This document shows positions 1 to 9,284 of a DNA stretch of 64,000 nt, piece by piece. The translations under genes were made by a program, and so were the position numbers. Source of the DNA: Stenotrophomonas sp. ATCM1_4 (GTDB taxonomy: Bacteria > Pseudomonadota > Gammaproteobacteria > Xanthomonadales > Xanthomonadaceae); NCBI RefSeq assembly GCF_004348115.1, contig NZ_QPFB01000001.1, positions 2,806,028-2,870,027 of the forward strand, read 5' to 3'. Position 1 is the first letter of the stretch; each line of letters begins with the position of its first letter. The notes under the pieces are model-generated. The model saw only the letters and a program-made list of their open reading frames with translations. It was not told the DNA's origin and made no database searches.

Positions 1-523
1 CGAAACGTACCGCCACCGGTGCAAACATCGCATCAACGATGCCGAACTGCCCGAACAGGAAGTCACCGCCGGTACCGTAGGTCCCACGTAGTTCGGCCCA
101 CAGCGCGCAGATCCGGCCGATGTCGGCCTGGGCCGCGGCATCCCAGCGGTAGCCGTCCGGCTGCCGCCGGCTGTTCATTGGCAACTGGGTGCGCAGGGCG
201 GTGAAACCTGAATGCATCTCGGCCGCCGCCGCCCGCGCCACGGCCCGCTGGGCCCGGTCGGACGGCCAACCACGCCCGTCCAGCCAACGCTCGTTGGCGT
301 ACTCGCAGATGGCCAGCGAGTCCCACACGTGCAGGCCGCCGTCACGCAGGGCCGGCACCTTGCCGGTCGGCGAGTGACGCAGGGCCTGGCGGGTGAAATC
401 CGGGCTGTCCAGCGCCAGCCGCACCTCGTCGAAGGCCACGCCGAAATGGCGCAGCAGCAGCCACGGGCGCAGCGACCAGGACGAGTAGTTCTTGTTGCCT
501 ATCACCAGAACGGGGCGGTCCAT
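1..523 (-). CDS. Glutathione S-transferase family protein (3' part beyond the window)
   Basis: Reading the minus strand from an ATG at 523 gives an open frame to the left edge with no stop, so about 174 residues are visible and the C-terminus is missing. The N-terminus reads MDRPVLVIGNKNYSSWSLRPW, which is the thioredoxin-fold GST start common in proteobacterial GST-like proteins, with the glutathione-site serine in NYSSWS. A later SPTGKVPAL and WDSLAICEYANE match the cis-proline and SxAI glutathione-binding motifs. The rest is helical, as in the GST C-terminal domain. It is transcribed divergently from glnS with about 100 bp between starts. A detoxification or thiol-transfer role is inferred from the family only; the substrate cannot be told. 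Confidence 0.85.
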   Translation of the reverse strand, partial: MDRPVLVIGNKNYSSWSLRPWLLLRHFGVAFDEVRLALDSPDFTRQALRHSPTGKVPALRDGGLHVWDSLAICEYANERWLDGRGWPSDRAQRAVARAAAAEMHSGFTALRTQLPMNSRRQPDGYRWDAAAQADIGRICALWAELRGTYGTGGDFLFGQFGIVDAMFAPVAVRF

Positions 524-625
524 CGTTACGGTCCACGGGGCGGGAACCCCCAGCATAGCCCCGTCCCGGCAGCCGAGGCCGGGCTCGGCTAAACTTGCGG
601 CTTATTTCAATACGTTGCGTCCCCC

Positions 626-2377
<1,752 letters not shown>

Positions 2378-2397
2378 TCCAACGCCGCTGCAATGAA

Positions 2398-2420
2398 AAC
2401 GCCGGGCAACGCCCGGCGTT
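2398..2420. terminator. Convergent intrinsic terminator between glnS and the binding-protein gene
   Basis: A perfect 10-bp stem (AACGCCGGGC at 2398-2407 with GCCCGGCGTT at 2411-2420) closes a 3-nt loop and is followed by CTTGTTTT on the plus strand. It lies 20 bp after the glnS stop and about 35 bp past the minus-strand stop at 2456, so it can serve both genes. Confidence 0.85.
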
Positions 2421-2455
2421 CTTGTTTTCCCCTCCTGGCCGTCGCTGGCTGCACG

Positions 2456-3532
2456 CTACCGCTGCACGTCGACAGCCTGCGGCTGACCTGCGGGTTCCAC
2501 GCTGCTGCGCCAGGCATCCAGGAACTGCCGCCGCTTGAGCGCGTCCAGGTACACCAGCAGGCCCGGCCCCAACTGGATCGGCCGGCGGTTGCGGCCGGGC
2601 GTGCCATCGCGCCCTGCCGCACCCACGATCGGCATCAACCGCGCCTCGCGCGAGAGCACCAGCTGTCCGCGCGGCGACAGCAGGTAATCCAGGAAGCTGC
2701 GTGCCTCGGCCGGGTTGCGGCTGCTGCGCGGGATCATCGCCGTGCGCAGCACCACCAGCGTGTAGTCCTCCGGCTCGACGATACCCAGCGGCGCACCGGC
2801 ATCGATGCGTGCCTGCGCATACGACCCCAGCACGTTGTAGGCCAGCGACAACTCGCCGCTGCTGACCTTGTCCAGCAGCACGCCAGTGCGCTCCTCGCGG
2901 ACCACCGCGTTGTCCCCCAGCGCCCCCAGCAAGGCGCCGGCGATGCTGCCGCGATGCGCGTCCTGGGTGGCCAGCAGGTACCCCACGCTGCTGCGTTCGA
3001 TGTCATAGGTACCGACCTTGCCGCGCAACGGCGCGCCTTCACCGCGCAGCAGCGCCAGCAACTGCCGGCGGGTATGCGGGACCCGTGCCGGCGGCAGCGC
3101 GCGGGTGTTGTAGACGATGGTCACCGGCTCGTAGCTGATGCCATAGGCTTCGTGCCGCCACTGCGCCCAGGCCGGCACCGCGTCGGTCCACACCGACTGG
3201 TGCGGCAGCGCATGACCGTCATTGACCAGTTGCGTCTGCAGGTCCATGCCGCTGGAAATCAACAGGTCCGGCCCGTTCGGGCCCTTGCCGGTGCGCAGGA
3301 AACGCGCATGCAGGTCCTGGGTGATGATGTCCTCGTAGATCACCTCGGTGCCCGGATGCAGGCGCTGGTAGTCGGCGATCACCCGCGCGAACACCTCGAT
3401 ATCGGTGGTGCCGTGGATGCGCAGCTGTGCGGTGGCCGCGCCCTTGGCCGGGAAGCGTTGCACATCCCCCGGCGCGGCCCGGGCCGGCAGCACCAGCAGG
3501 CAGCACAACATCATGATCAACAGGGACTTCAT
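2456..3532 (-). CDS. Periplasmic substrate-binding protein (extracellular solute-binding family 1, Fe/spermidine-like fold)
   Basis: A 358-residue exported protein. Residues 1-20 form a Sec signal peptide (MKSLLIMMLCCLLVLPARA, then APGDV), with no convincing lipobox. The mature protein has the type II binding-protein pattern of the ABC iron/spermidine group: IHGTTDIEVFARVIADYQRLHPG near the start, GPDLLISSGMD, then YEPVTIVYNTRAL, and a C-terminal EARSFLDYLLSPRGQ. It is the last gene of a regulator-kinase-binding-protein operon: its ATG overlaps the kinase stop as ATGA. No ABC permease or ATPase is nearby. This suggests it may present a ligand to the sensor kinase rather than feed a transporter, but that is inference. 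The ligand is unknown; a carboxylate or phosphorylated compound is suggested by the neighbouring porin and CitMHS gene. Confidence 0.85.
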   Translation of the reverse strand: MKSLLIMMLCCLLVLPARAAPGDVQRFPAKGAATAQLRIHGTTDIEVFARVIADYQRLHPGTEVIYEDIITQDLHARFLRTGKGPNGPDLLISSGMDLQTQLVNDGHALPHQSVWTDAVPAWAQWRHEAYGISYEPVTIVYNTRALPPARVPHTRRQLLALLRGEGAPLRGKVGTYDIERSSVGYLLATQDAHRGSIAGALLGALGDNAVVREERTGVLLDKVSSGELSLAYNVLGSYAQARIDAGAPLGIVEPEDYTLVVLRTAMIPRSSRNPAEARSFLDYLLSPRGQLVLSREARLMPIVGAAGRDGTPGRNRRPIQLGPGLLVYLDALKRRQFLDAWRSSVEPAGQPQAVDVQR

Positions 3533-4908
3533 GCATTGCTCCTGGGCAGGTGCAGGGTGGCGACCAGGCCGCCTTCCGGCCGGTTGGCCAGATCGATCCG
3601 GCCGCCATGGCTGTCGATCACCCGCTTGACGATGGCCAGACCCAGCCCGGCGCCGCCGGCCGGCGCGTGCTCGCCGCGGCCAAAGCGCTCGAACACCCGC
3701 TCGGCGTCGGCGGCCGCGATGCCCGGGCCGTGGTCGGCGATGGTCAGCACCGCATCGGCCGCCTCCACGGTCAACGCGATCTGCAGCGCGCCGGCACCGC
3801 CGTACTTCACCGCGTTGTCGATCAGGTTCTTGATGGCCTCGCGCAGCAGCAGGGCGTCGCCGTTGACCGACACCACCGCGTTGGTCATCGCCAGCTGCAC
3901 CCGCGGCGCCGGGCCGGCCTGCGGCAAGGCCTCGTGCAGGGCCTGGTGCACGACTTCGGCCAGGTCCACCGTGGCGAAGCTGCGCAGGTGCGAACGGTGG
4001 ATCACGCTGGCATCGCTGAGCAGCTGGTTGAGCAGACGGCTCATGTGGGTGGCGTTGCGCTCGATCGCCTGCAGGCTGCGCCGCATCTCCTGCGGGTCGT
4101 CCTCGTCCAGCGCCAGCTGCGCCTGCGCGCGCAAGGCGGCCAAGGGCGTGCGCATCTGGTGCGCGGCGTCGGCCATGAACGCACGCAGCGTCTCGTTGCT
4201 GCTGGACAGGCGCTCCATGAAATGGTTCAGCGCACCGACCATCTGGTCCATCTCGCGTGGCACCCGCGCGTCCAGCGGCTTCAGGTCCGACGACTCGCGC
4301 CGCGACAACTCGCGCTCCACCCGCACCAGCGGGCGGAACGCGCGATGCACGCCGAACGCGACCAGCGCCAAGGCAAGTGCCGACAGCACCCCGATCGCCA
4401 GCAGCGCGCGGTTGACCATCTCCTGTGCCAGCGCCTCGCGGGCACGACGGGTCTGCCCCACCTGCACCTGCACTTCACCCTGCGCGGAGGCGGCGGCAAA
4501 GCTGCGCGCGACCACCACGAAGCGCACCGTCTCGCCGCTGTAGCCGGCATCAAACAGCTGCGGCCGGCCATCGGCGAGCTGCGGCGATGCCGGCAGGTCC
4601 GGGTAGCCGGTGATCAGCGCACCACGGCTATCGGCGATGCGATAGAACACGCGGTCCTCCTCGGCCATCGACAGCAGGTCCAGCGCTGCGTACGGCAGGT
4701 CCACCTGCCATTGCCCGTCCACCAGCGCCACCGAATCGGCGATGGACAGCGCCGAGGACACCAGCAGGTGGTCATAGGAGCGGTTGGCGGCGCGCTGCCC
4801 GTACTCGCGCGCGGCGAACAGCAACACCACCGCGAACACCGCCAGCAGGCCGCCGAGGTACAGCAGCAGCGTGCGCCGCAGCGAACCCGGCGCGCGCTCC
4901 TCAGTCAT
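3529..4908 (-). CDS. TctE-like sensor histidine kinase
   Basis: Membrane sensor kinase of 459 residues. A transmembrane helix lies at about 13-33, then a periplasmic 2CSK_N/TctE-type domain (roughly 34-160, with RSYDHLLVSSALSIADS and DRVFYRIADSRG), a second helix at about 165-187, a HAMP-like linker, the H-box MADAAHQMRTPLAAL with the phospho-accepting His250, and an ATPase domain with N box NLIDNAVKYG, G1 DHGPGI and G2 GAGLGLAIV. I start at ATG 4908, 8 bp inside the regulator gene. An in-frame ATG at 4914 is also possible; further upstream the frame only shadows the regulator. The 3' end overlaps the binding-protein gene by 4 bp, so all three genes are probably translationally coupled. TctE homologues sense tricarboxylates in other bacteria, but the ligand here is not proven. 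Confidence 0.93.
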   Translation of the reverse strand: MTEERAPGSLRRTLLLYLGGLLAVFAVVLLFAAREYGQRAANRSYDHLLVSSALSIADSVALVDGQWQVDLPYAALDLLSMAEEDRVFYRIADSRGALITGYPDLPASPQLADGRPQLFDAGYSGETVRFVVVARSFAAASAQGEVQVQVGQTRRAREALAQEMVNRALLAIGVLSALALALVAFGVHRAFRPLVRVERELSRRESSDLKPLDARVPREMDQMVGALNHFMERLSSSNETLRAFMADAAHQMRTPLAALRAQAQLALDEDDPQEMRRSLQAIERNATHMSRLLNQLLSDASVIHRSHLRSFATVDLAEVVHQALHEALPQAGPAPRVQLAMTNAVVSVNGDALLLREAIKNLIDNAVKYGGAGALQIALTVEAADAVLTIADHGPGIAAADAERVFERFGRGEHAPAGGAGLGLAIVKRVIDSHGGRIDLANRPEGGLVATLHLPRSNA

Positions 4909-5590
4909 CGCCATCCACCGCGCCCTCGCCGGGCTCCAGCAGGTAGCCCACGCCACGCACGGTGGTGATGCGCAACGGCGCGCCGGCCAGCTTGCGGCGC
5001 AGGCGACCGATGTACAGCTCGATCGCATTGGGCCCGGCCTCGTCATCAAAACCGAACAGGCCATTGCCGATCTCGTCCTTGCTCACCACCTGCCCGAGCC
5101 GCCCGACCAGGATCTCCAGCAGGCGGTACTCGCGGTTCGGCAACTCGATCGGCTCGCCATCGACGCTGACGCGATGGGCCGCATTGTCGAACTGGAAGCT
5201 GCCCACCTGCACCACCTCGCTGGCATTGCCGCGGGCACGACGCAGCAGCACCCGGCAGCGCGCCTCGAACTCGCGGAAATCAAACGGCTTGCCGAGGTAG
5301 TCATCGGCGCCCACGTCCAGGGCCTGCACGCGGTCCTCGATACCATCGCGCGCGGTAAGCATCAGCACCGGGGTGCTGTCGCCGCGCTCGCGCATGCCGG
5401 CCAGCACGCGCAGGCCGTCGAGCTTGGGCAGGCCGATGTCCAGCACCACCAGGTCGAAACTCTGGTAGCGCAGCACGCTGGCCGCGCCCAGGCCGTCGGA
5501 CTGCCAGTCCACCGCATGCCCGCTGCGGCGCATGCGACGGATGATCGCATCGGCCAGGTCCGGGTTGTCTTCGACCAGCAACAGGCGCAT
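4901..5590 (-). CDS. TctD-like response regulator (OmpR/PhoB family)
   Basis: A 229-residue transcription factor. The receiver domain (1-115) has the acidic pocket E7-D8, phospho-acceptor D51 in VVLDIGLP, and the conserved K in GKPFDF. A winged-helix DNA-binding domain (about 125-220) contains LPNREYRLLEILV and IELYIGRLRRKL. It is the first gene of a three-gene operon with the kinase and the periplasmic binding protein, divergent from the porin gene at 5777. The 186-bp gap between them contains an 11-bp-periodic direct repeat (5682-5698) of the kind bound by this family. Autoregulation and control of the divergent porin/transporter genes are likely but inferred. Confidence 0.94.
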   Translation of the reverse strand: MRLLLVEDNPDLADAIIRRMRRSGHAVDWQSDGLGAASVLRYQSFDLVVLDIGLPKLDGLRVLAGMRERGDSTPVLMLTARDGIEDRVQALDVGADDYLGKPFDFREFEARCRVLLRRARGNASEVVQVGSFQFDNAAHRVSVDGEPIELPNREYRLLEILVGRLGQVVSKDEIGNGLFGFDDEAGPNAIELYIGRLRRKLAGAPLRITTVRGVGYLLEPGEGAVDGDD

Positions 5591-5681
5591 GGGCAGGAGC
5601 AGCAGGAAGGTGCGGGCATGCTAACGCGCCGCCCCCCGTCCACGCAGCAGGAATGCCACCGCGCTGCGCCGCACAAGGCGC

Positions 5682-5698
5682 TGACAGGCGGATGACAG
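5682..5698 (-). promoter_or_regulatory. Pho-box-like direct repeat, candidate response-regulator site
   Basis: On the plus strand TGACAG occurs twice with an 11-bp period (5682-5687 and 5693-5698). On the minus strand this reads CTGTCAT-CCGC-CTGTCAG, which matches the classical PhoB box (CTGTCAT-N4-CTGTCAY) except for the final base. It lies about 90 bp upstream of the regulator start and 80 bp upstream of the porin start. It could bind the locus's own regulator, PhoB, or both. Confidence 0.5.
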
Positions 5699-5776
5699 CT
5701 TGGCCGCACCAGACTCTGGTCCAACGCACCATCCGGTGCCCACGCCGCGCGCCTGGCGCGCAACCTGGGAGGGTTT

Positions 5777-6958
5777 GTGGCAAACAACAACACGTGGCGG
5801 CAACGCGCCGCCGTGCTGGCGCTGGCTGCCTGCACGGCACCGGCCCTGGCCGCCGACGGCGAGGACGACGGCCCGGTCACCGCCACGCTCGGCGGCCGCC
5901 TGCACCTGGACTTCGCCAGCTTCGACAACGACCCGCGCGGCACCCCGAACAAGGACGACACCGAGATCCGTCGCGCATGGGTGGACGTATCCGGCCGCTT
6001 CTTCGCGGTCGACTACAAGCTGGAAGCCGATTTCTCCGGCGACCGCGTCGAGGCCAAGGACGTCTACGTCAGCCGCGGCTTCGGCAATGCCGGCAAGCTC
6101 ACCGTGGGCCAGTTCAAGCAGTACTACTCGCTGGACGACCGCACCAGTTCCAACTACGGACCGCTGCTGGAGCGTGGCAATGCCGCCACCACGCTGGCGC
6201 CGCTGTATCGACTGGGCGCGTCGTGGCAGGCCAACCCGGGCGATTTCACCTGGGCGGCCAGCATCTACAGCCTGGAGAGCATCGACGCCTGGCAGGTGAA
6301 GGGCCGTGCGGCCGGTGGCCGCGTCACCTGGGCCCCGGCGCCGCAGGCAGGCGATGTGTTGCACCTGGGCCTGTCGCTGGCGCGCGAGGCCTATGACAAT
6401 CCCGGTGCCAACGGCGTGCCGGCGCTGCGCATTCGCCCGCGCCCGGCCGGCCACCTGTCCGATGAAAGCCGCTTGACCCTGGTCAGCTTCGCCGACGGCC
6501 GCGACACCGACGTCGACAAATGGTCGCTGGAGTATGCGCAGGTGCGCGGCCCCTGGTCGTGGCAGGGCGAATTCAGCGGCGCCACCTTCGATGACGGTGC
6601 GCAACGCGGCAACGTGATGGCCGGCTACGGCCTGGTCAGCTGGTTCGTTACCGGCGAGACCCGCGCGTATGACCGCAAGACCGGCCGTTTCGCGCGCATC
6701 AAGGACATCCACCACACCGCCGGCGCGTTCGAGCTGGCCCTGCGCTATGACCAGATGCGCGGCGCGCAGCATCTGGACGGCCAGCCCGACCTGCGCCGCG
6801 GCAGCACCGAGGCATGGACGCTGGGCGGCAACTGGTACCTGCGCGACAACCTGCGCTTCATGCTCAACCTGATCGAAAGCCGCAACCGCGACCGCCTGGC
6901 CGGCGCCACCGTCGACCGCACCCGCGCGGTCACCGGCCGGCTGCAGTTCGACTTCTGA
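5777..6958 (+). CDS. OprP/OprO-type outer-membrane porin
   Basis: A 393-residue outer-membrane barrel. The GTG start at 5777 is preceded by GGGAGGG. A signal peptide ends near residue 25 (ACTAPALAADGED). The mature sequence has the phosphate/pyrophosphate-porin pattern: GGRLHLDFASFDND, EIRRAWVDVSGRFFAVDYKLEADFSG, KLTVGQFKQYYSLDDRTSS, and a C-terminal Phe (GRLQFDF) recognised by the BAM complex. Family members form anion-selective trimers for phosphate or polyphosphate. The next gene, 37 bp away, is a CitMHS citrate-type carrier, so here the porin may pass citrate or a metal-citrate or phosphate-containing anion across the outer membrane. The divergent two-component operon probably regulates it. 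Confidence 0.85.
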   Translation: MANNNTWRQRAAVLALAACTAPALAADGEDDGPVTATLGGRLHLDFASFDNDPRGTPNKDDTEIRRAWVDVSGRFFAVDYKLEADFSGDRVEAKDVYVSRGFGNAGKLTVGQFKQYYSLDDRTSSNYGPLLERGNAATTLAPLYRLGASWQANPGDFTWAASIYSLESIDAWQVKGRAAGGRVTWAPAPQAGDVLHLGLSLAREAYDNPGANGVPALRIRPRPAGHLSDESRLTLVSFADGRDTDVDKWSLEYAQVRGPWSWQGEFSGATFDDGAQRGNVMAGYGLVSWFVTGETRAYDRKTGRFARIKDIHHTAGAFELALRYDQMRGAQHLDGQPDLRRGSTEAWTLGGNWYLRDNLRFMLNLIESRNRDRLAGATVDRTRAVTGRLQFDF

Positions 6959-6995
6959 TCCCCTTTCCCACGTCCTGACCCTTAGGAGTCTGCAG

Positions 6996-8327
6996 ATGAT
7001 GCTGACCATCCTCGGCTTCGGCATGGTGCTCACGTTCATGTACCTCATCATGAGCAAGCGCCTGTCGCCGCTGGTAGCCCTGATCACCGTCCCCATCGTG
7101 TTCGCCCTGATCGGCGGCTTCGGCCACGGGCTGGACGAGATGATGCTCGAGGGCATCAAGAAGATCGCGCCCACCGGCGTGATGCTGATGTTCGCCATCC
7201 TGTACTTCGGGGTGATGATCGATGCCGGCCTGTTCGACCCGCTGGTGCGGATCATCCTGCGCGTGGTCAAGGGCGATCCCTTGAAGATCGTGATGGGCAC
7301 GGCGGTGCTGGCGATGCTGATCTCGCTCGACGGCGACGGCTCGACCACCTACATGATCACCGTTTCGGCGATGCTGCCGCTGTACCGGCGGCTGGGCATG
7401 AACGCGCTGAACATGACCTGCGTGACCATCCTCGCCGGCGGCGTGATGAACCTCACCCCCTGGGGCGGGCCGACCGCACGTGCGGCCACCGCCCTGCACG
7501 TGGATCCGGCCGACGTGTTCGTGCCGATGATCCCGTCGATGGTGCTGGCCTGCGCCGGCATCCTCGCGCTGGCCTGGTACCTGGGCATCAGCGAGCGTCG
7601 CCGCCTGGGCGTGGTCAGCCTGCCGGAGGGCGGCAACTGGATGGACAGCAGCGTCTCGGACGACGGCGATGCCCTGCCAACCGTGGAGGATGCCGAGGAC
7701 ACCAAGCGCCCCCGCCTGCTGTGGGTCAACTTCGCGCTGACGCTGGCGCTGATGGCCGCGCTGGTGATCGGGCTGTTGCCGATGCCGGTGCTGTTCATGG
7801 TCGGCTTCGCCATCGCGCTGGTGATCAACTACCCGAACCTGGCCGAGCAGCGCCGTCGCGTGGTCAACCACGCCGGCAACGTGCTGTCGGTGGTGTCGCT
7901 GATCTTCGCCGCGGGGATCTTCACCGGCATCCTCTCCAACACCGGCATGGTCGAGGCGATGTCACGCAGCTTCCTGGCGGTGATCCCCGACGCCTGGGGT
8001 CCGTACCTGGCGGTGATCACCGGGCTGGCGTCGATGCCGTTCACCTTCTTCATGTCCAACGACGCCTTCTACTTCGGCGTGCTGCCGATCCTGTCCGAAG
8101 CGGCGGGCCACTACGGCATCACCCCGGTGGAGATGGCCCGTGCCTCGCTGGCCGGCCAGCCGGTGCACCTGCTCAGCCCGTTGGTGCCATCCACCTACCT
8201 GCTGGTGGGCCTTGCCAAGGTCGATTTCGCTGACCACCAGAAGTTCACCCTGAAGTGGGCGGTGCTGATCTCGTTGTTGCTGATGATCGGCAGCCTGCTG
8301 CTGGGCCTGTACCCGCTGGCCGCCTGA
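6996..8327 (+). CDS. CitMHS-family citrate/metal-citrate transporter
   Basis: A 443-residue inner-membrane carrier with about 11-12 hydrophobic segments. It starts MMLTILGFGMVLTFMYLI and contains the family motifs MLMFAILYFGVMIDAGLFDP, SLDGDGSTTYMIT, NLTPWGGPTARAA and a late PFTFFMSNDAFYFGVLP. Length and motifs match the CitMHS family (TC 2.A.11), which imports citrate complexed with Mg or Ca together with protons. AGGAG at 6984-6988 is well placed before ATG 6996. It sits between the porin and an SDR in one transcription unit. Xanthomonas relatives are known to depend on a CitMHS protein for citrate uptake in planta; the substrate here is inferred from family. Confidence 0.92.
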   Translation: MMLTILGFGMVLTFMYLIMSKRLSPLVALITVPIVFALIGGFGHGLDEMMLEGIKKIAPTGVMLMFAILYFGVMIDAGLFDPLVRIILRVVKGDPLKIVMGTAVLAMLISLDGDGSTTYMITVSAMLPLYRRLGMNALNMTCVTILAGGVMNLTPWGGPTARAATALHVDPADVFVPMIPSMVLACAGILALAWYLGISERRRLGVVSLPEGGNWMDSSVSDDGDALPTVEDAEDTKRPRLLWVNFALTLALMAALVIGLLPMPVLFMVGFAIALVINYPNLAEQRRRVVNHAGNVLSVVSLIFAAGIFTGILSNTGMVEAMSRSFLAVIPDAWGPYLAVITGLASMPFTFFMSNDAFYFGVLPILSEAAGHYGITPVEMARASLAGQPVHLLSPLVPSTYLLVGLAKVDFADHQKFTLKWAVLISLLLMIGSLLLGLYPLAA

Positions 8328-8358
8328 TCGGCCCCCTGCCCTCGAAACGGAGCTCACC

Positions 8359-9099
8359 ATGACTCTTCGCATCGCCTACGTCACCAGCGGCATGGGCAGT
8401 GTCGGCACCGCCATCTGCCAGAGCCTGGCCCGTGCCGGCCATACCGTGGTCGCCGGTTGCGCGCCCAATTCCCCACGCAAGGCCAACTGGTTGCGCGAGC
8501 AACGCGAGCAGGGCTTCGACTTCATCGCCTCCGAGGGCAACGCCACCGACTGGGCTTCGACCAGCACGGCGTTCGCCAAGGTGCGCGCCGAGGTCGGCGA
8601 GATCGACGTGCTGGTCAACAACGCCGGCGGCAGCCGCGACGTGCTGTTCCGGCAGATGAGCCCGGAAGACTGGAACGCGGTGATCGCCTCCAACGTCAAC
8701 GCCCTGTTCAACATCACCAAGCAGGTGGTCGAAGGCATGAGCCAGCGTGGCTGGGGCCGCATCATCAACATCGGCTCGGTCAGCGCGCACAAGGGCCAGA
8801 TCGGGCAGGTGAACTACGCCACCGCCAAGGCCGCGATGCATGGGTTCACCCGCGCCCTGGCCGCCGAAGTCGCCGCGCGCGGCGTCACCGTCAACACGCT
8901 CTCGCCGGGCTACATCGCCAGCCAGGCGATCAGCAGCTTCCCGCCGGACGTGCTCGACCGGCTGGCCGCCTCCGTGCCGGTGCGTCGCCTTGGCCGCCCG
9001 GAGGAAGTCGCCGCGCTGTGCACCTGGCTGGCATCGGATGACGCGGCCTACGTGACCGGCGCCGACTATGCGGTCAACGGCGGACTGCACATGGACTGA
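8359..9099 (+). CDS. Short-chain dehydrogenase, acetoacetyl-CoA-reductase-like (PhaB type)
   Basis: A 246-residue NAD(P)-dependent SDR. The nucleotide loop is TSGMGSVG at 9-16 (PhaB proteins usually have TGGMGGIG, so Ser10 replaces a glycine). NNAG is present (LVNNAGGSRD), and the catalytic residues are S140, Y153 and K157 (INIGSVSAHKG and VNYATAK). FRQMSPEDWNAVIASNVNALFNITKQV strongly resembles acetoacetyl-CoA reductases. The gene starts 31 bp after the transporter stop and ends at a good terminator, so it closes the porin-transporter operon. It may act on a keto acid or CoA ester derived from the imported substrate; no PHA synthase gene is in the window. Confidence 0.85.
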   Translation: MTLRIAYVTSGMGSVGTAICQSLARAGHTVVAGCAPNSPRKANWLREQREQGFDFIASEGNATDWASTSTAFAKVRAEVGEIDVLVNNAGGSRDVLFRQMSPEDWNAVIASNVNALFNITKQVVEGMSQRGWGRIINIGSVSAHKGQIGQVNYATAKAAMHGFTRALAAEVAARGVTVNTLSPGYIASQAISSFPPDVLDRLAASVPVRRLGRPEEVAALCTWLASDDAAYVTGADYAVNGGLHMD

Positions 9100-9123
9100 T
9101 CCTGCTTCATTGCCCCCCGGCAC

Positions 9124-9153
9124 GCCGCGCTGCTCCTCAGCGCGGCTTTTTTT
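9124..9153 (+). terminator. Intrinsic terminator after the porin-transporter-SDR operon
   Basis: A perfect 9-bp stem (GCCGCGCTG at 9124-9132 with CAGCGCGGC at 9138-9146), a 5-nt loop, then seven T at 9147-9153. This is one of the clearest rho-independent terminators in the window. Confidence 0.95.
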
Positions 9154-9284
9154 CAGCGTGTTCATGGACAGCGCAAGTGACGCATCGCGCGTTCATCGCG
9201 CTGCCGTAAACAAGCTTTCATGTTGGTTTTCCATAGTGGCCGCGCACCTGTTTCACCGCGCCCTCCCCCACGCCACGGACCGAC

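Noticed and set aside
2441..2460. Possible fourth GTAG-headed REP at the stop of the binding-protein gene
   Set aside because: The stop also reads GTAG, but what follows (CGTGCAGCCAGCG) is not palindromic and lacks the GCGG and GCGAAGC parts.
2393..4543. 716-codon plus-strand ORF opposite the binding protein and kinase
   Set aside because: Begins inside the glnS terminator hairpin and has no recognisable domain; the minus-strand genes are firm.
5621..7348. 575-codon minus-strand ORF opposite the porin and transporter
   Set aside because: An antisense shadow of G+C-rich coding sequence. The plus-strand proteins have clear families; this frame has no domain, and is rich in Arg, Ala, Gly and Val as such shadows are.
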